Source of the DNA: Glandiceps talaboti | Lineage: Eukaryota; Hemichordata; Enteropneusta; Spengelidae | Reading direction: 5' to 3' | Assembly: GCF_964340395.1 (NCBI RefSeq) | Contig: NC_135561.1 | Location: 12,007,461 to 12,071,460 of the forward strand | DNA: 64,000 nucleotides | In this document: positions 47,401-60,400 of the stretch, in pieces | Layout of the letters: each line of letters opens with the position of its first letter | Numbering within the stretch: position 1 is the first letter of the stretch | Notes under the pieces: model-generated | Told to the model about the DNA's origin: nothing | The model's database searches: none | The model's input: the letters and a program-made list of their open reading frames with translations, nothing else | Position numbers and translations under genes: made by a program

Positions 47401-48675
47401 CTCCCAACCGACAAGGCATCGGTAAATGTAATAATGAACCTAATGCGAGACAACGAGACACAATTTTTCATCGATTTTCAGTAATAATATATTCATGAGA
47501 TGTGTTACTAATTGCCACCAAGCAACAAGGATTCTAGCCATTGTTATGATCCATAGACATAGAGACTGTGTCCGCTAAGAGATTACCTCACACATTGTCC
47601 AGCGGGTATCCATGGCTTTGAAGAAAGAGGTCCTTAGATGAAATTTCAAATTCAAACGAAACCACCCACAGAGTAATTAACACCATGTCTTTGTTAACCA
47701 ATCATGCAATTTTGCCCATAAGTTAGTGTTTTATTGTGGACATTTAATTATGTCCATATATAATACGCCACTTTAAGCATAGACATTAGAGGGGCCCTTC
47801 ACTGTCTCTGACTTGATACCCTCTCTACGTCATTATAACAGTTAGAGGTTAGTCATTTACAAAAACAAACTTTTGTCCATAACTTCTGATTCCTCTAGAC
47901 GTGAAGGATTCAAAAGCACAGATAGCTTGCTGACTAGGGAGAAAATTATTACCTTAATCCACCAAGTTGTAATAATTAAATTAAAACAAATTGCGAGAGT
48001 TTTAACACAGTGACTGAGATACAGACTATAGTGGCTTTGAAAGTAAGAATTACCTATTTTCATGCATCTGGAATATATAACATGTTGAAGGAGAGAATGC
48101 AGGCAGAGAGACGGAGAGACAGACGGGAAGACAGACAGACATGAAGGCAAGCTGGCAGGTTCACACACTGACGGAGGCAGAGACAGGGAGACAGAGAGAC
48201 AAACAGACACTGAGAACGTACGCTTCTAGTTCCCTTTCTTTCTTTCTGACATGTGCGGGATACCTTATCGACCAGCTTGACAGAAAGTAATTAGTAGCTG
48301 GAACTTAAAAGATGCTCATCAAATGTTCCCTAACATGTTTCCATCTTACAGTATATTCCTGGGAAAAATGAAGAGGTTAACCAAGTTCATGTCTCACCAT
48401 TGGAGATATTTCGATACCCAAATATGAGGAAGAAATGTTGTATACTTTTATACGTCAGGTTAGTGCAATTTTAGTTCTTAGCTGCGATCAAAATGTTCAT
48501 GAGACCCCAGTGTAAAACAAAAAAAATATCATCGGGAAACTGTGTCGATAAAATGTTATTTAAAAATGATCTTAGACTATACCTTCTCAAGGTAAATATA
48601 TTTAAATTATTTGAAACTTTGTTTTTAAGCACAACTGAACTGATAAGGGTCATGAGTGTTATAGAAATAACAAAG

Positions 48676-48750
<75 letters not shown>

Positions 48751-51700
48751 GTCGGATGTGTATGTGTATAAACAGCTTAATGTCAAAAACTGCTGGACTG
48801 ATTGCCATGATATTTGGTGGGTATATTACCTTTGGTGTCTAGTTGGGAAATTGTACAAATCAAAATGGTCAAAAAACTTAAAACTCCAAAATTACTGGCA
48901 GATCATTTTGACATTTGGTTGGAACGTTCTTAAAGGTGTTTTGATTAAGAATTGTTCAAGACATGATGATCCCATCAGTGATATGCAAATTAGCTATAAA
49001 ATGTGTCATTTTGGTGAAAAATCTATAATTCCAAAATTACCCGGCAGATTGGGCTGAGTTATAATGGGGATGTTTCTGGAGGTGTTATTCTGCAGTTATT
49101 GTCGAAAACATTTTGACACATTTGTTCCTAGCAACCATAACCAAACTCTTACCAACTGTGAAATGATGATGCATATTACAAAGATAATAGGGATGGGGAG
49201 GTAAATGCATAGAAATTCAAACATGTATGCAAATATGCCTAGCAACAAGACCATGCCATAGCAACAGCTAACTGATGGTTTCAATCACAAAGCTGAAAAG
49301 CGAGGGCAGGCAAATTACTAAAGATTCCACAAATGTATGCAAATATGCCTAGCAACAAGACCATACCATAGCGTCAGCTAAATGATGGTATGGTTTATAT
49401 CACAAAACTGAAAAGTGAGAAGGGCAGGCAAATTACTAAAGATTCCAAAAATGTATGCAAATATGCCTAGCAACAAAGCCATGCCCAGGCAACAGCTAAA
49501 TACAGTTGTGCTACAACGCCATTGGCACTATTTTGTATGCACCTCATCATGCTTATACTTCATCAAACTTCATATTCCTTCTACGTACTTGAACAATTTC
49601 AGTTTCAGCACTGGTATCGTTTACTATGGTTTTATTTTCAACACATCAAATATTGGTGGAAGTGATTACATAAATGCTGGCATCGCGGGCGCTGTTGAAA
49701 TTCCAGCCTACATCACCATTGGAATACTTATCGAAACAAGATTAGGGCGAAGATTGACATATTTCATATTAACTATTTTATGTGGCGTGTTGTCATTGGC
49801 AACCATATTTACACCTACCCGTAAGTAGCCATTTTTCAGATATTTCAACATTACAATGTTATGGCTGCACTAGCTGCAACTGAAACATTTTTAATAGTGT
49901 TCCTTTAGATATAACAACTTACTCGTAATGTCGTACACCCTGAAAATTATTGAGGATACCAGTGTTTTATAACAACCCAAGCATCCCTAGAGTCTCCATT
50001 CACTTACCAAATGGTGTGGCTTAAGCATCCTAGTCGGATAAGTACACATTAGGTGACCATTACAGGAGACAAATCTAACAGCTAAACAACTAGTTGACCA
50101 TTACTTTGAGAGCACAGACTGCATACACCAACATGTCACCACACACACTGGACGACAACAGTCAAGTGACACCACCGCTTAACAACCATGGGGAATTGAA
50201 GTAGACAGGGCGAAAATCCACAACAGTATTTTTCATCTGCAGTTATTTAGTTATTCATTTTATGTTTCATATATGGAATTTCAGGTGGTCACCTTCTTTG
50301 GATTAGGATACTACTCAGTTCCATGGGAAAATTTGTAGCAGGTGGTGTCCATGCCTTAAATTATATATACTCAGGTGAACTATATCCAACTGTTGTAAGG
50401 TTAGTAAATCCATTTAGGAAAGCTTTTTGAAATGAACAATGGAACGATGATTTTATCTGTGAAATACACAAGTGGGACACAGATTTCCCACCCATATTAT
50501 CAAGTGTACACTTTGCTTAAAGACTTTGACCTTAGGGTCGGTCAAGGTGAACATCAAGTCAATATACAAACACTTTGTGAGGTCTTAATTAATGTGGTCA
50601 ATTTCTTGTAAATCTTGTTCACGCTTAATAGAGAACAAGGTAAACAAGATAAACAAACTTTCTTAAAAGATGTCGACCTTTCATCTTGACACCAATTACG
50701 CTCACCACCACAAGGCTTTGAGAGTTCATTCAAGTTTCTACTCTTAAAATACTAAACCTATGCGACTTTTTTCTGATGTCATCTCTTTTTAGCTTAACCT
50801 TGCCCTCCAGGAATAATGACTGAATTTCAGACATCTTTTGTAAATTTAGCTTTTACTGCATCACTCAAATGCATAGATAGCATCTACCCCGATAAGCTTT
50901 CCTTTTAGATCATCTTGACATTGACCATCACGACCAACTATCATAGTTCAGGCTTTTCTTGCACGTTGTTCTATTTGTACACAATCCACCATTTGTATAG
51001 AAACAAAAAAAGCGCTTAATTCAATTATCTTTCCAAGGCGTAATATCAAATATGACCCTTCTGCAAACTAGTACCAGTAGCTTTATATTTGGCCTTGACC
51101 TTTACCTTCTGGGTCTAAAAGTATACCAGAAAAATCAATTCCATTAGACACACAAAAGTAAAGAATTTGAACCTCATAACCTCATTTGGTCTTGAATCAT
51201 GAACTTACAACAATCCTTCAGAATAAATAAATATCAAATTTTGGTCACATTTGTAGGAAGAATATTTTAATGGATATCCAACAACTATATTCCAGTTGAC
51301 CAGAAATACATGTATCGCCTTTGTTTGTTATTACAACATGCTTATGTTTTGATTTATTTCCGTTCTGCTGATTTAGGTCCTTCGGTGCAAGTTTTACAAG
51401 TATGTTCGGACTGATAGGAGCTTTCCTTGCACCACAGATTTTGATATCTCGTATTTTATGGCAGCATCTACCTCAACTTGTATTTTGTATACTGCCAACA
51501 ATTTCTGCATTTCTCGCACTACATTTGCCCGAGACAAGAGGGAGAAAACTACCAGACACGATGGAAGAAGGGGAGTCGTTTGTTGAAACAAAACTGGGTC
51601 GATGGAAGGATAAGACTGTACAAGTTGCTTATGTTAGTCTGTATTATACATATTTTCGGTTATCCAGACTCTCGGACCCTAGCGGAGAGTCTGAGGCATT

Positions 51701-51773
51701 AAAATGTCAGTGGTCCTTACAAGATGGCTGCATGGAGAGTCTGACCTACAACATGACCTCTGGGGCTCTGTAG
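43912..51773 (+). CDS. SLC22-family organic cation/carnitine-type transporter, nine exons
   Basis: Exons 43912-44346, 45212-45315, 46118-46272, 46916-47084, 47268-47421, 48352-48458, 49603-49820, 50285-50399 and 51377-51773 join in phase to 617 residues. The start fits the family opening (MLQYDDILKNVVGEFGLYQK). An acceptor at 43888 upstream implies a spliced 5' UTR. TM1 is followed by the large extracellular loop typical of SLC22, with six cysteines and N-glycosylation sequons (NIT, NGT, NTS). The major-facilitator motif GPLSDRIGRLK falls at about 174-184, across the exon 2/3 join. PESPRWLLSKGKI (about 291-303), YSGELYPTVVR and LPETRGRKLPDT (about 536-547) are hallmark strings. Twelve membrane helices are expected. 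By family it moves organic cations, zwitterions or anions across the plasma membrane; the substrate cannot be told. The last ~20 residues are encoded by a local repeat, and the gene lies between two copies of a receptor tail exon. Confidence 0.93.
44381..44600 (+). repeat. (AAAC)n / (AAC)n / (CCAA)n simple sequence in transporter intron 1
   Basis: A-rich simple repeats follow the donor of exon 1; an AAT/AAC-type tail suggests an inserted retroposon end, which is not proven. Confidence 0.85.
44700..44860. repeat. Possible SINE-type fragment in transporter intron 1
   Basis: 'tttattttctaaagcgcctt' followed by 'caaaagtgctgtacata' is wording that recurs at the ends of invertebrate interspersed repeats. 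Classification not possible by eye. Confidence 0.3.
45346..45378. repeat. Short hairpin just inside transporter intron 2
   Basis: CTCAGACCACTA and TAGTGGTCTGAG form a perfect 12-bp stem around a 9-base loop, 30 bases after the donor at 45316. It shares its stem with the hairpin at 32698-32731. Confidence 0.75.
48678..48752 (+). repeat. (CTGT)n microsatellite in transporter intron 6
   Basis: About eighteen CTGT units directly abut the interspersed element that follows. Confidence 0.95.
48753..49525. mobile_element. Non-autonomous element with internal minisatellite (copy 2)
   Basis: A left part ('aaactgctggactgattgcc', then 'atatgcaaattag' and 'ggtgttattctgcag') leads into about three tandem units containing 'cctagcaacaagaccat' and ending 'acagttgtgctacaacgcc'. 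Left part, array and right edge match 8216-9165. The element fills most of intron 6 and ends some 75 bases before the acceptor of exon 7. Confidence 0.65.
49821..50284. other. Transporter intron 7
   Basis: No repeat or gene recognised. Confidence 0.4.
50400..51376. other. Transporter intron 8
   Basis: AT-rich, with phrases such as 'gaccttgacctttaccttctgg' that suggest an old interspersed repeat. No gene on either strand. Confidence 0.4.
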
Positions 51774-52310
51774 TAAAACCACAAGCCTAGGGTTTTTAAC
51801 TATTGCTAAGAGTATTGTGCTTTAATCTCCTAACAAAAGCGATTTTCATGGCGTTTATATGATGATTTCTGTTAAATATATACAGAGTTGATGAAAATGA
51901 AAATTCGGAATCTTTTTCGACCAATCAGCGGCCATCTTACTCCTTGCAAAAGGTCGTCTCGCTGGCCCAGACTCTTGCCATTGTTGAGGCTCCACTCCAG
52001 TAGAGTCTGGAAAAATACAACGTCAGTGATTGTTATAAGATGGCTGCACGGATAGGCTGACCCACAACATGACCTCTTTAGTAAAATCACATGTTGGCAA
52101 CTCTTGCTAAGAGTATTATTTTGATTTATCTCCTGACAAAGATGGTTCTCAAAAGGTTCATACCATGATTTCTGATAGAGTTGATGAAAATGAAAATTCA
52201 GAATCAACTTTGTCCAATCAGTGACTATCCCAGATCCCGGCAGCGGCCATGTTGCACCTTACAAAGTTCGACATTGTATTTCCCCTCAACGGCAAGAGTC
52301 TGAGTAACCG
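51700..52310 (+). repeat. Direct repeat, two units spaced 316 bp, overlapping the transporter stop codon
   Basis: Unit 1 (from about 51706, 'gtcagtgg') and unit 2 (from 52022, 'gtcagtga') share 'aagatggctgca', 'cacaacatgacctct', 'gctaagagtatt' and 'gagttgatgaaaatgaaaat'. Unit 1 encodes the final ~20 residues, the stop and the first 3' UTR of the transporter. Confidence 0.75.
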
Positions 52311-52419
52311 ACACTATGCAATAGACAGCAATGCAATACTCCAAACTCTCGTTAGATGGATCTCGGGGGGTACCATTGGCCAGGTCTGGTAGGGGTGTGT
52401 GGCCAATGCTGTCAACCCC

Positions 52420-52770
52420 AGACCCCATTTTAGACCGATGTTGAACTCATAGGTGCAATTTTGCGCATGCGCAGTTAACGTAACAATGCATTATGGGGAG
52501 ATTTCTAGGACCAAGCGTTTCAGGGGGTGTGCATGCTATCTCAACCAGTGAATTAGCAGGGGAAAATCCTGAACTCGTCGAGAATTTATTAAGGAGCTCC
52601 TTCCAGGACCCCATTTTAGACCAAACAAAATAAAAAATTGTGAAATGTGGACCCCATTTTAGACTCAGTAGCTTTAAAATAACAGTACCCATTTCAGACC
52701 AAAGGGCAAAAAACTCTACCCCAAAGGGCGGCACGTATACGTATACCCAATTAATGGGAGTACCCCCCGG
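52420..52770. repeat. Interspersed repeat with 'gaccccattttagacc' units
   Basis: 'accccattttagac' recurs three times, followed by 'aaagggcggcacgtatacgtatac' wording and 'gggagtaccccccgggag'. It looks like one end of a dispersed element common in marine invertebrate DNA, judged from memory. No coding. Confidence 0.45.
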
Positions 52771-53381
52771 GAGGTGGATGTAGTCCCCAACGAGAGTCTC
52801 GGGGTATTAAATGGAGATAGCCTGGATGCCCTGAAGTAGTTGCCTACAAAAGAGAAGGCTGTTGAGGACGGAACGACATAGTGACGTATCGTTAATAAAA
52901 AATAAGATTCATGTGTAGTACATACATACTACATACGTTACAGGTATTGACAGGGCCAGACATATAGAATTAAAGAAAATGTTTGTTCAGGATGAAATTA
53001 AATTCATTTTGAACATTATCATGGTAGTTTTATTATGGCCGGTACATAATTACTGCAGTTGTGACATCCATATTTCAAGTGCAATTATCCTCAATTTCTG
53101 AGGTGTGTACGGTTTCATCACCAGGTTTGAAATCTTTGTTGTGTTTGTACTTGTGTTTTGAACCTGAAGGGCACACATGTACTCATTATCCTGCACTGGT
53201 GTTTGAGATATCCAAGACATCTTGAAATCAACTAAGTTTATTTTCCAGATGAAAGCTCGACTCATCAAAATATTGTTCCTTTTTTTTTTACATTTCCAGT
53301 ATCTTATTAATCATAATAAACAGACAGTGTATATTTATTTTCTTTCATGAAAAATCTAATTAAAAAAACTTTCATTTGCAG

Positions 53382-53636
53382 AGAGAAGTGGGCGACACAG
53401 ACACAAGAACTGACGAATTTCAACGTGCGGTGCCAGAATCGGACAGAGGAAACGTAATCTCATCAACGCCATACAGGAAATTACGTGTTTCTATAGAACC
53501 CCAGCTTTTCTGTGAAATGAGAACTTTTCGTCAAGGTGATGAAGACGAAGATGTTCAGTTCTCCAAACAAAGTGGACAAAGCCAAGACAAACCTCCAGTT
53601 GTTGTCACTATCACTGAATCACCTGAAGACAAATAA
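53382..53636 (+). CDS. Second copy of the GABA-B-type receptor terminal exon
   Basis: After the acceptor TTTCATTTGCAG, identical to that of exon 17, an open frame of 84 codons plus stop starts in the same phase (0). It aligns with the second half of exon 17: VPE, YRKL, SxEpQLxCEM, DEDVxFxKQSG, DKPPVVVxxTESxxDx. The coiled-coil part of exon 17 is missing. The 3' flank is also shared (aaaatggcgtcg, ggtcagag, ggcgccatt). No other receptor exon lies between. It is either an alternative last exon reached by skipping over the transporter gene (exon 16 donor at 38355, about 15 kb away) or the surviving tail of a partial tandem duplication. Divergence without stops or frameshifts favours use. Confidence 0.7.
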   Translation, partial: REVGDTDTRTDEFQRAVPESDRGNVISSTPYRKLRVSIEPQLFCEMRTFRQGDEDEDVQFSKQSGQSQDKPPVVVTITESPEDK

Positions 53637-53667
53637 TTGTTTGGTAAAATATTTGTCTGTGGGGAAA

Positions 53668-53723
53668 ATGGCGTCGTCGGTCAGAGATAAAAAAACACAT
53701 ATATAACACGAATGGCGCCATTG
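53668..53723 (+). promoter_or_regulatory. 3' flank inverted repeat matching that at 39552-39607
   Basis: AATGGCG and CGCCATT flank a 42-base spacer, as after exon 17. Confidence 0.4.
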
Positions 53724-53875
53724 AAAAAAAAAATCAAATTTGACCTTGTATTTTGTAAATGAGTATATAGCTAACGATGGCTAAAGATGGAGGGGGTGGG
53801 GGGGGGGGGTAAAGGGACACAGCTAAGCAGAATAGATCAATTTAACATGCATTAGCTGTAAAAATCTTCAAATTC

Positions 53876-53881
53876 AATAAA
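53876..53881 (+). terminator. Poly(A) signal AATAAA downstream of the second tail exon
   Basis: Canonical hexamer 240 bases after the stop at 53636. Confidence 0.5.
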
Positions 53882-54025
53882 ATTTGGTACATACTTCAAA
53901 AATAACTAATTGAATATCTTCTGGTGTGTAGGTATGAATATCTAAAGACTTTGCCCCTTCATTATTCAGGCATTAAGTTTAAATCTGGTACATATCGGTT
54001 CTCAGGGAATTGCATCCCATTTTAC

Positions 54026-54230
54026 TTGGACTCATTGTATTATCCAACGTTACATTATGTCGTGGTTATGACATCCCATCATAACCATTGGTGTCACATA
54101 TCCTACAGCTGCCAGATTCTACCACTGCCACCATTGGACCGTAATATCAGAACATATAAACCAAATCGCTGTTGTCTGCAAAATTCCACCAGTAAAACCA
54201 TTTCATAGTAGCAGAACATATTGATCAGTG
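54026..54230. mobile_element. Intact copy of the repeat seen in pieces at 42594-42663 and 43163-43310
   Basis: Reading on the minus strand, 'actggtggaat', 'acaacagcgattt', 'tatatgttctga', 'ttacggtccaatggtggcag' and 'gtaacgttggataatacaatg' follow in one unbroken stretch. At 42.6-43.3 kb the same order is split by about 500 bases. Confidence 0.65.
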
Positions 54231-55437
54231 AATTTGCTACTGATAACCATGCAATGAATCAATAATTGTTACGTTGGTTAGGTCCATTTGCCGTTGGAAT
54301 AGCGGCGATACGCTGGAAAAAAACACTTGAATTAGAAGACCGATTTGTCGCCGTCGGCCACGGTAGAATTTGCCACAGTTGGACAACATGGTACAAATAA
54401 AAGAGCTATTTCAGAAGGGGGGGGGGGGGTGCATGTAAGTAACGTTAACCCCGGAAAACCCAAGATGGCACCCACAACAGTGACTGTGATCCAAAATACT
54501 CATTTCCCGGCTTGAGTTTTGGTTAAGTGATTAACAGCAGATATCAAGAAATCAAATGAAATTACATGTCTCTGTCTTTGTTATCAGTCGACATATAACT
54601 GATGAACAATATTTTTATTTCATACAGTATACTACAAAGCATGTGAACATATTGATTGAATACTACTAACATGGGAATACTCTATACGCGTGCACAGTAC
54701 GTAAAGGGTATTAAAAGTTGGAAATATGGCCCTTAGATCGAATTGAAGTTTCCCGCTATTCACTTTTCAGACTGCTTTCCTTGGGTTATTTGTTATACCT
54801 CCGGTACTATTTAATCATTTGCTCAAATGATATATGAACTGGTACGTGTTAGGAGAAAACGTGTACACTGGTCAGTTAAATGACTATCATTTTGAATGTA
54901 GTAAGACTACATTTAATATAGTATTGTAAGTAGAACAACAGACTGATAATAAAGTAATTATACAGAAAATAGGCGCGTGTGATTGCTGTTATGATAGTGA
55001 TGTTTACTTTATATCATGTCAATGGTACTCAACATTACATTTTAGCTGTTAGTGCACGATCTTTCGTCATTATAGAACATTTCTGAGAATTTTAGAATCT
55101 AAGTATACACGAACAAGCAAGTCTCCTACTTTCGAAGACGTACTAAATTTCATGGTGGCCCTGAAATTACCTGGTAGTTACTAAATTACCTAAGTTCGTG
55201 ACAGCATCCAGAGCAATGTATAGTCATGATGTGCAGTGATTTGTAATGACGATATTTAGTGGAGAAAATGAACGTTGACTATTAACTAGCTGAACTGAAC
55301 ATTGCCATTCAAGATATGTAAGGCTAGATTAGTATATCTATAGAGCTGTTCTCTCACAATGTGGATGAATAAATTGTCAATACTTGTTGTCTTTACATAC
55401 ACAAGGCTTACATATATATGCACACATACACATACAA
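54231..55437. other. No gene recognised
   Basis: AT-rich spacer with a short G run (54418-54430). Nothing coding supported. Confidence 0.4.
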
Positions 55438-55480
55438 TCATGAATAGTCATGCATTACATACATAAATACATACATAATA

Positions 55481-55481
<1 letters not shown>

Positions 55482-55511
<30 letters not shown>

Positions 55512-55682
55512 CATACATACATACATACATACATACACACATACACACACACACATACATACATACATACATACATACATACATACATACATACATACAT
55601 ACATACATGCGCACATACATACATACATACATACATACATACATACATACATACATACATACATACATACATACATACATAC
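55482..55682 (+). repeat. (ACAT)n array with CACACA and GCGC interruptions
   Basis: About 200 bases of tetranucleotide repeat; open frames here are artefacts. Confidence 0.97.
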
Positions 55683-55774
55683 GCACACGCCTTGTGAGAC
55701 TACTATAGCAAGTACCTGGGATTGTTTTTTAAATGGGGACATTTTCCTTTACAAAAGTGTTCAAAATGAATAAC

Positions 55775-56165
55775 AAACCCAAAGATCTCCCAAGGGACTG
55801 TGCCAGTGTAGGTGTTTCCGTGTAAACAGTGAAAATGCCCGTCAGTCGGTTTACTATATCTTTTAAACACATAAAAATGCATTAAAACGAATATGATATT
55901 GTTGATTTGTTAACGTTTTATTCGAACACGTCAAAACTAAAACTGAAATACAAGCACAAAAAATCTCTCTAGGGACTGGTGCAAGTCTAAAGGTTTCCAT
56001 GTAAACAGGAAAAAACGACATATTTTATTGACCTATGTCGGTTTATTATATCGTGTAAACACATTAAAACGAATATGATATTGATGTTTAACGTCATACA
56101 TACATACATACATACATACATACATACATGCATACATGCATGCATACATGCATACATGCATACTT
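55775..56165 (+). repeat. Tandem ~180-bp duplication followed by (ATAC)n/(ATGC)n
   Basis: Two diverged units share 'agggactg.tgc.agt', 'gtttcc.tgtaaacag' and 'cattaaaacgaatatgatattg'. The second runs into a short ACAT/ATGC tract at 56097-56161. Confidence 0.65.
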
Positions 56166-56169
56166 TACG

Positions 56170-57190
56170 TAGTATTTAACACTGTCACACATATATAATT
56201 TTAAAACTACGTCTGTGAGACTAGGACTATATTGAAATGAGCCTTGATTGATCAGACAAACAATATAAGTAAACATAATATCATCAATGATAAAAACAAC
56301 AATAAGTATTCGAAATTCATGAGTGACTCTATTAACATATCATATTCATATACCAATGAGAGATGACGTGATGAAATGGCTGTCATGCTAAATGCAGGCT
56401 TAGAATTCTGCAAATGCAATATGGTTTTAACAGTTTAAGGTTTTTGTATGAAGTTAATTAAGCACAATCGTATTCGTATGAAATGTACTAGAATAAAAAT
56501 CTTAACTCTGTGATAAATAACGATTTCAGTGAATTTCACAATACCATGCAGCTTTTTTGTTACTGTAAAACCACGCAGAAACGAATTTAGAAACTGGACA
56601 TGCTACACTTTAAGATAGGAAGATTGAATGAGTACAGTAATCTGTTGCAATACATTTAAATGGTTTGTTTCATTAACACTAAATATAGCACAAAATGCGA
56701 TCCTGCTATTGAAGTGTGGAATATCCGTTTTCTTGTTGGTTTCTGGATGGTTCTATCATGGTTGTATGTTGTTCGAGGTTATTAAGATGAATTCATATGT
56801 CCTTAGAGTTTTACAATTCCATATTACTGATTGTGATTGGATGAATTAGATTACATAATATTTGTTAAATTTACATGACGAGTCAATGATTTTAGTGAAT
56901 CACCTTTAAACTGAAACACAGGTATGGCTCAACTTTTTGTGTGAAGCGCCTGACATTGTATTTATCCCATAATGCCTTACCACAAGTGTATTGCATGCCT
57001 TTGTCAAGTTCGAAGCCCGAGTTATTTTTATAACTCTATTTCAGAGAATTCATATTAAATGAAGAGTCCCAAGGCCTTAAGAACGGATATAATCAGCTAT
57101 GGCTTTGTTCTCCCTTAACAGCAATTATACCAGCTGTACAAACCAGCCCCGCCTTAGGTCCCCCTTAACAGCAACACCAGCTCTACACGA
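56170..57190. other. No gene recognised
   Basis: AT-rich spacer; a short direct repeat (cccttaacagcaa) near 57113-57172. Confidence 0.4.
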
Positions 57191-57196
57191 ATCGAA

Positions 57197-57480
57197 TCAT
57201 CATTGGTATTAATATCGCCATAGTCAGTTTACGTACCTGTGTACTGTCGCTAGAAATAGACATAGTCAATGAATTTAAAGTTGAACAGACTGAGTTTAGA
57301 ATCTTTCTTGCGCGAATGAAATTCTTACATCAAACCCATATCAAACTTATACATTGTAACATCAACAGTGTATATCGATGATGACATTAAAAGTATATTC
57401 TGGCAATGTTTGAACAGTTGATGGATATCCTCCATGATATTAGATATACATATTATTTATAGATTATACTTAATATATTT
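57197..57480. repeat. Dispersed repeat, copy with inverted and direct matches at 62.0-62.7 kb
   Basis: 57197-57345 is the reverse complement of about 62073-62220 (key words: 'acagactgagtttagaat', 'gcgcgaatgaaatt'). 57385-57480 matches 62609-62700 in direct orientation ('attctggcaatgt', 'tcctccatgatattagata'). Confidence 0.68.
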
Positions 57481-60400
57481 GCATTCTAATAATAGGGGTT
57501 ACATAAGGGGGTTAAAATGTAGTTATTCCTTACGAAAGCGAAATGCGTTGGTACTTAGCTTTTGTAATATGTACATCGATATTGGGATTTGTTTCATGCC
57601 TTCCACCTGCAAATGATGAAAGCAAAAAACGTGATCGAAGGAAAAAATGCTGATGTGATGACAAACTACGTGATTCACACTCCACCGGCCGGTAACTCCA
57701 ACAACTAGGGTCGACATTATACACGTCAGTGGTAACTCCTACTTAAATTTACTCCGGTTTGATTGAAATTTAACGTACGAATACAACGCTGTTGAAATTA
57801 TTTATCTCTGTATCTTTCGTTTGTGGTTTGTTTTCGGATTTTGTTGTTCCGGCAGGGATTTGTGGTATCGTTGTGAATTTGACACTCCTCCATGGACAAA
57901 AAATCGATCGAAAACAAACGACAAAATACGAAGGAAATTGAGGAATCGAAACTAGCCATATTCCTAGATCAGATTTTAATTATTACCCTTATTCGCTAGC
58001 GTAAATGTCGTTCAGAAAGAAATCTCAACTTGAAAACGTATCGTAATATTAATGTTTCAATTGTTCATGTGTTATTTTCAGAAGTGTGGAATATCGTAAA
58101 ATTTTATGGTTTTTCGAAGCTACCCAAACTGAATAAAGGATTCAGCCAAATTTGAACATTTGATTTGGAATTAAACAATATTTGATATTTTAAAAACCTC
58201 CTAATTCATGAAATCGCGGACTTTTTATCTGGGCAGTTAGTTTTAATACAGTCATATTTCTGTTAAGTGTAGTGCAACAGTTGCTTAAAATATTATTACA
58301 AAGGCCAAATTAAAAAACAGTGTGTTTCCGATAACCGGACGAACCCTTGTTTAAAACCCAAACCCTGAATATTTTTTGCATGCAAAAAAGGTAAAATGGT
58401 AAAAATTTACTTCTATTTCCACGTACACCTTTATACCTTAACCTTATCTGTGGTCAGTTAAAAAAAATCAAAAAGGAAACGTATTCCAGAGAGAACCCAC
58501 GTCTTTTAGACTATAACAGTACAGTCTCCATAACGTTTTCATCTACTTATGTAATTGCCTCCATTTACTTCTTGTAAACTCTCATGGAAATATTGTGACC
58601 GACAAGTATCTTATCTTGGGGTTGACGTAATGTTTAAAAATTTAAACTAAAAAATAAAATTCCAACCTACCTACCCGATTTTCTGAATCTTGTCGTCGTT
58701 ATCTTTTGTCTAAAATCTTTCAAAAGAAGGATTTCAATGAGCCCTTTGTGATATTTAACTGAAAAGAATACCAACGGTCCAGGTTGTTATACCTAAAACG
58801 TTCAATTTTAGAATAAGTGGGGTGGGTAGATTTTTTTTCCATGTGTGAGGTAGTTATGGTTCAGGTAGTTCTGTTTCTGTTCTTTTCCATATGGTCTCTA
58901 TACATGTTAATGGTTTCTTCTCATCAGATGTACACCCATTACAGATTTGAAGAACAGTTTTTATTGTCTTTTAAGGTGATATCTTCAAAATGTTCGCGAT
59001 TTTATTGTACTCGAATACGTAAAAACAGTTAAGGATCGGCAGTGAAAAACTGGGTGGGTCGGATAACCGGAACCAAACATTTTTTTAGGCTTTAGACACA
59101 TTTTTTATTAAATTTTGCATATCATTATCACAACATCATTAATTTTTGTATTTTCTTTAAAAAATACAATACAACACCTTCGATTGTTATTTCGCAATTT
59201 GCTGAAAAATGTCAAAGATTAACGACATAGTCTAATAAAAAATAATTTAACCCTATCACCAATATCGTATATTTACATATCACATGTACTTACTTTTAAC
59301 TTGATAAATGGTCTTTGCGTTTCATACGTCAACATTTTGGCGTACTTGACATTGTTATGTAATAAAGTATGTGAGATATACCAGTCAATAAAAAATATCA
59401 CTTTAACACGAACTCAAAAAACCGTTTGCCTTGTCTGTGAGCTGTAAAACTGGACACCTGGTAAGATAGAGGTTGCTATAAATGTGAAAGATGTAATCAT
59501 AGGCGCTTAAGGTAGATCGCGTCTCGTGAAGATATTTATCTGAACATCAATTCATTTCAATCTATGCCATGTGAAAGATTGTTCCTGGTCCGTTTGATGT
59601 AATAAATGAACTTTAAGGGCTCCCCGTCTTATTGTAAACAAAAGCGTAACCTTTATTTTCCCTTAAAGTTACCACAGTGTTTGGCGACCATATTGGATTC
59701 TAAAATGATTAAAACTAATATCATGCTGATATTCATTTAAACAATTTATACCGTGAGCCAAATATTTTTCTTGATTCGAACTGAGAATAGGTTGGTATTT
59801 TCTTGAAGAAAGTAACACCAACAGTTTTAAAACATTTTATTTCCGAGGCACATTCCAGGTTAATAGCGGCTGCAATGGATGGCACACTCTTCAAGAAGTA
59901 TACAGGGAGTTGTGCCGTTATAGTTACGTGTTGGGAGCAACTTGAAAAGACGTTGGGCACAGTGTGGTATTGCATCATGTAAAACAAAACCTACATCGCC
60001 TTTATTATCAATTTACCATGACAACACACGTGACTTTAATGCTTATTACTTGGCAATTCATAAAAATCGTCAGAATTTGCTTATTAAACTACCAAGCTAA
60101 TATATTTTGATAGATGTTTGATAGAATGGTTATAACTGAAGTTGTGACAAATTAATTGCCTCGATTGCAATTCATCATTTCTTAAACTTCCAATTAACGC
60201 TGAACAGCTGACAATCGACTATAACGACGTGGAAAGGAGTCACTATCGGAGAAATGAGTTTAAAGAGAGAACTTGACTTAACGTGTGTATTATACTGTTC
60301 TGTGGCCATACCTAATGATACTGCTAGAAGAGATAGCTGTTGTATATTGATTGAAAATAGATAGGTACCACAATCTGTACAGGGAATGACACAAAAATCA

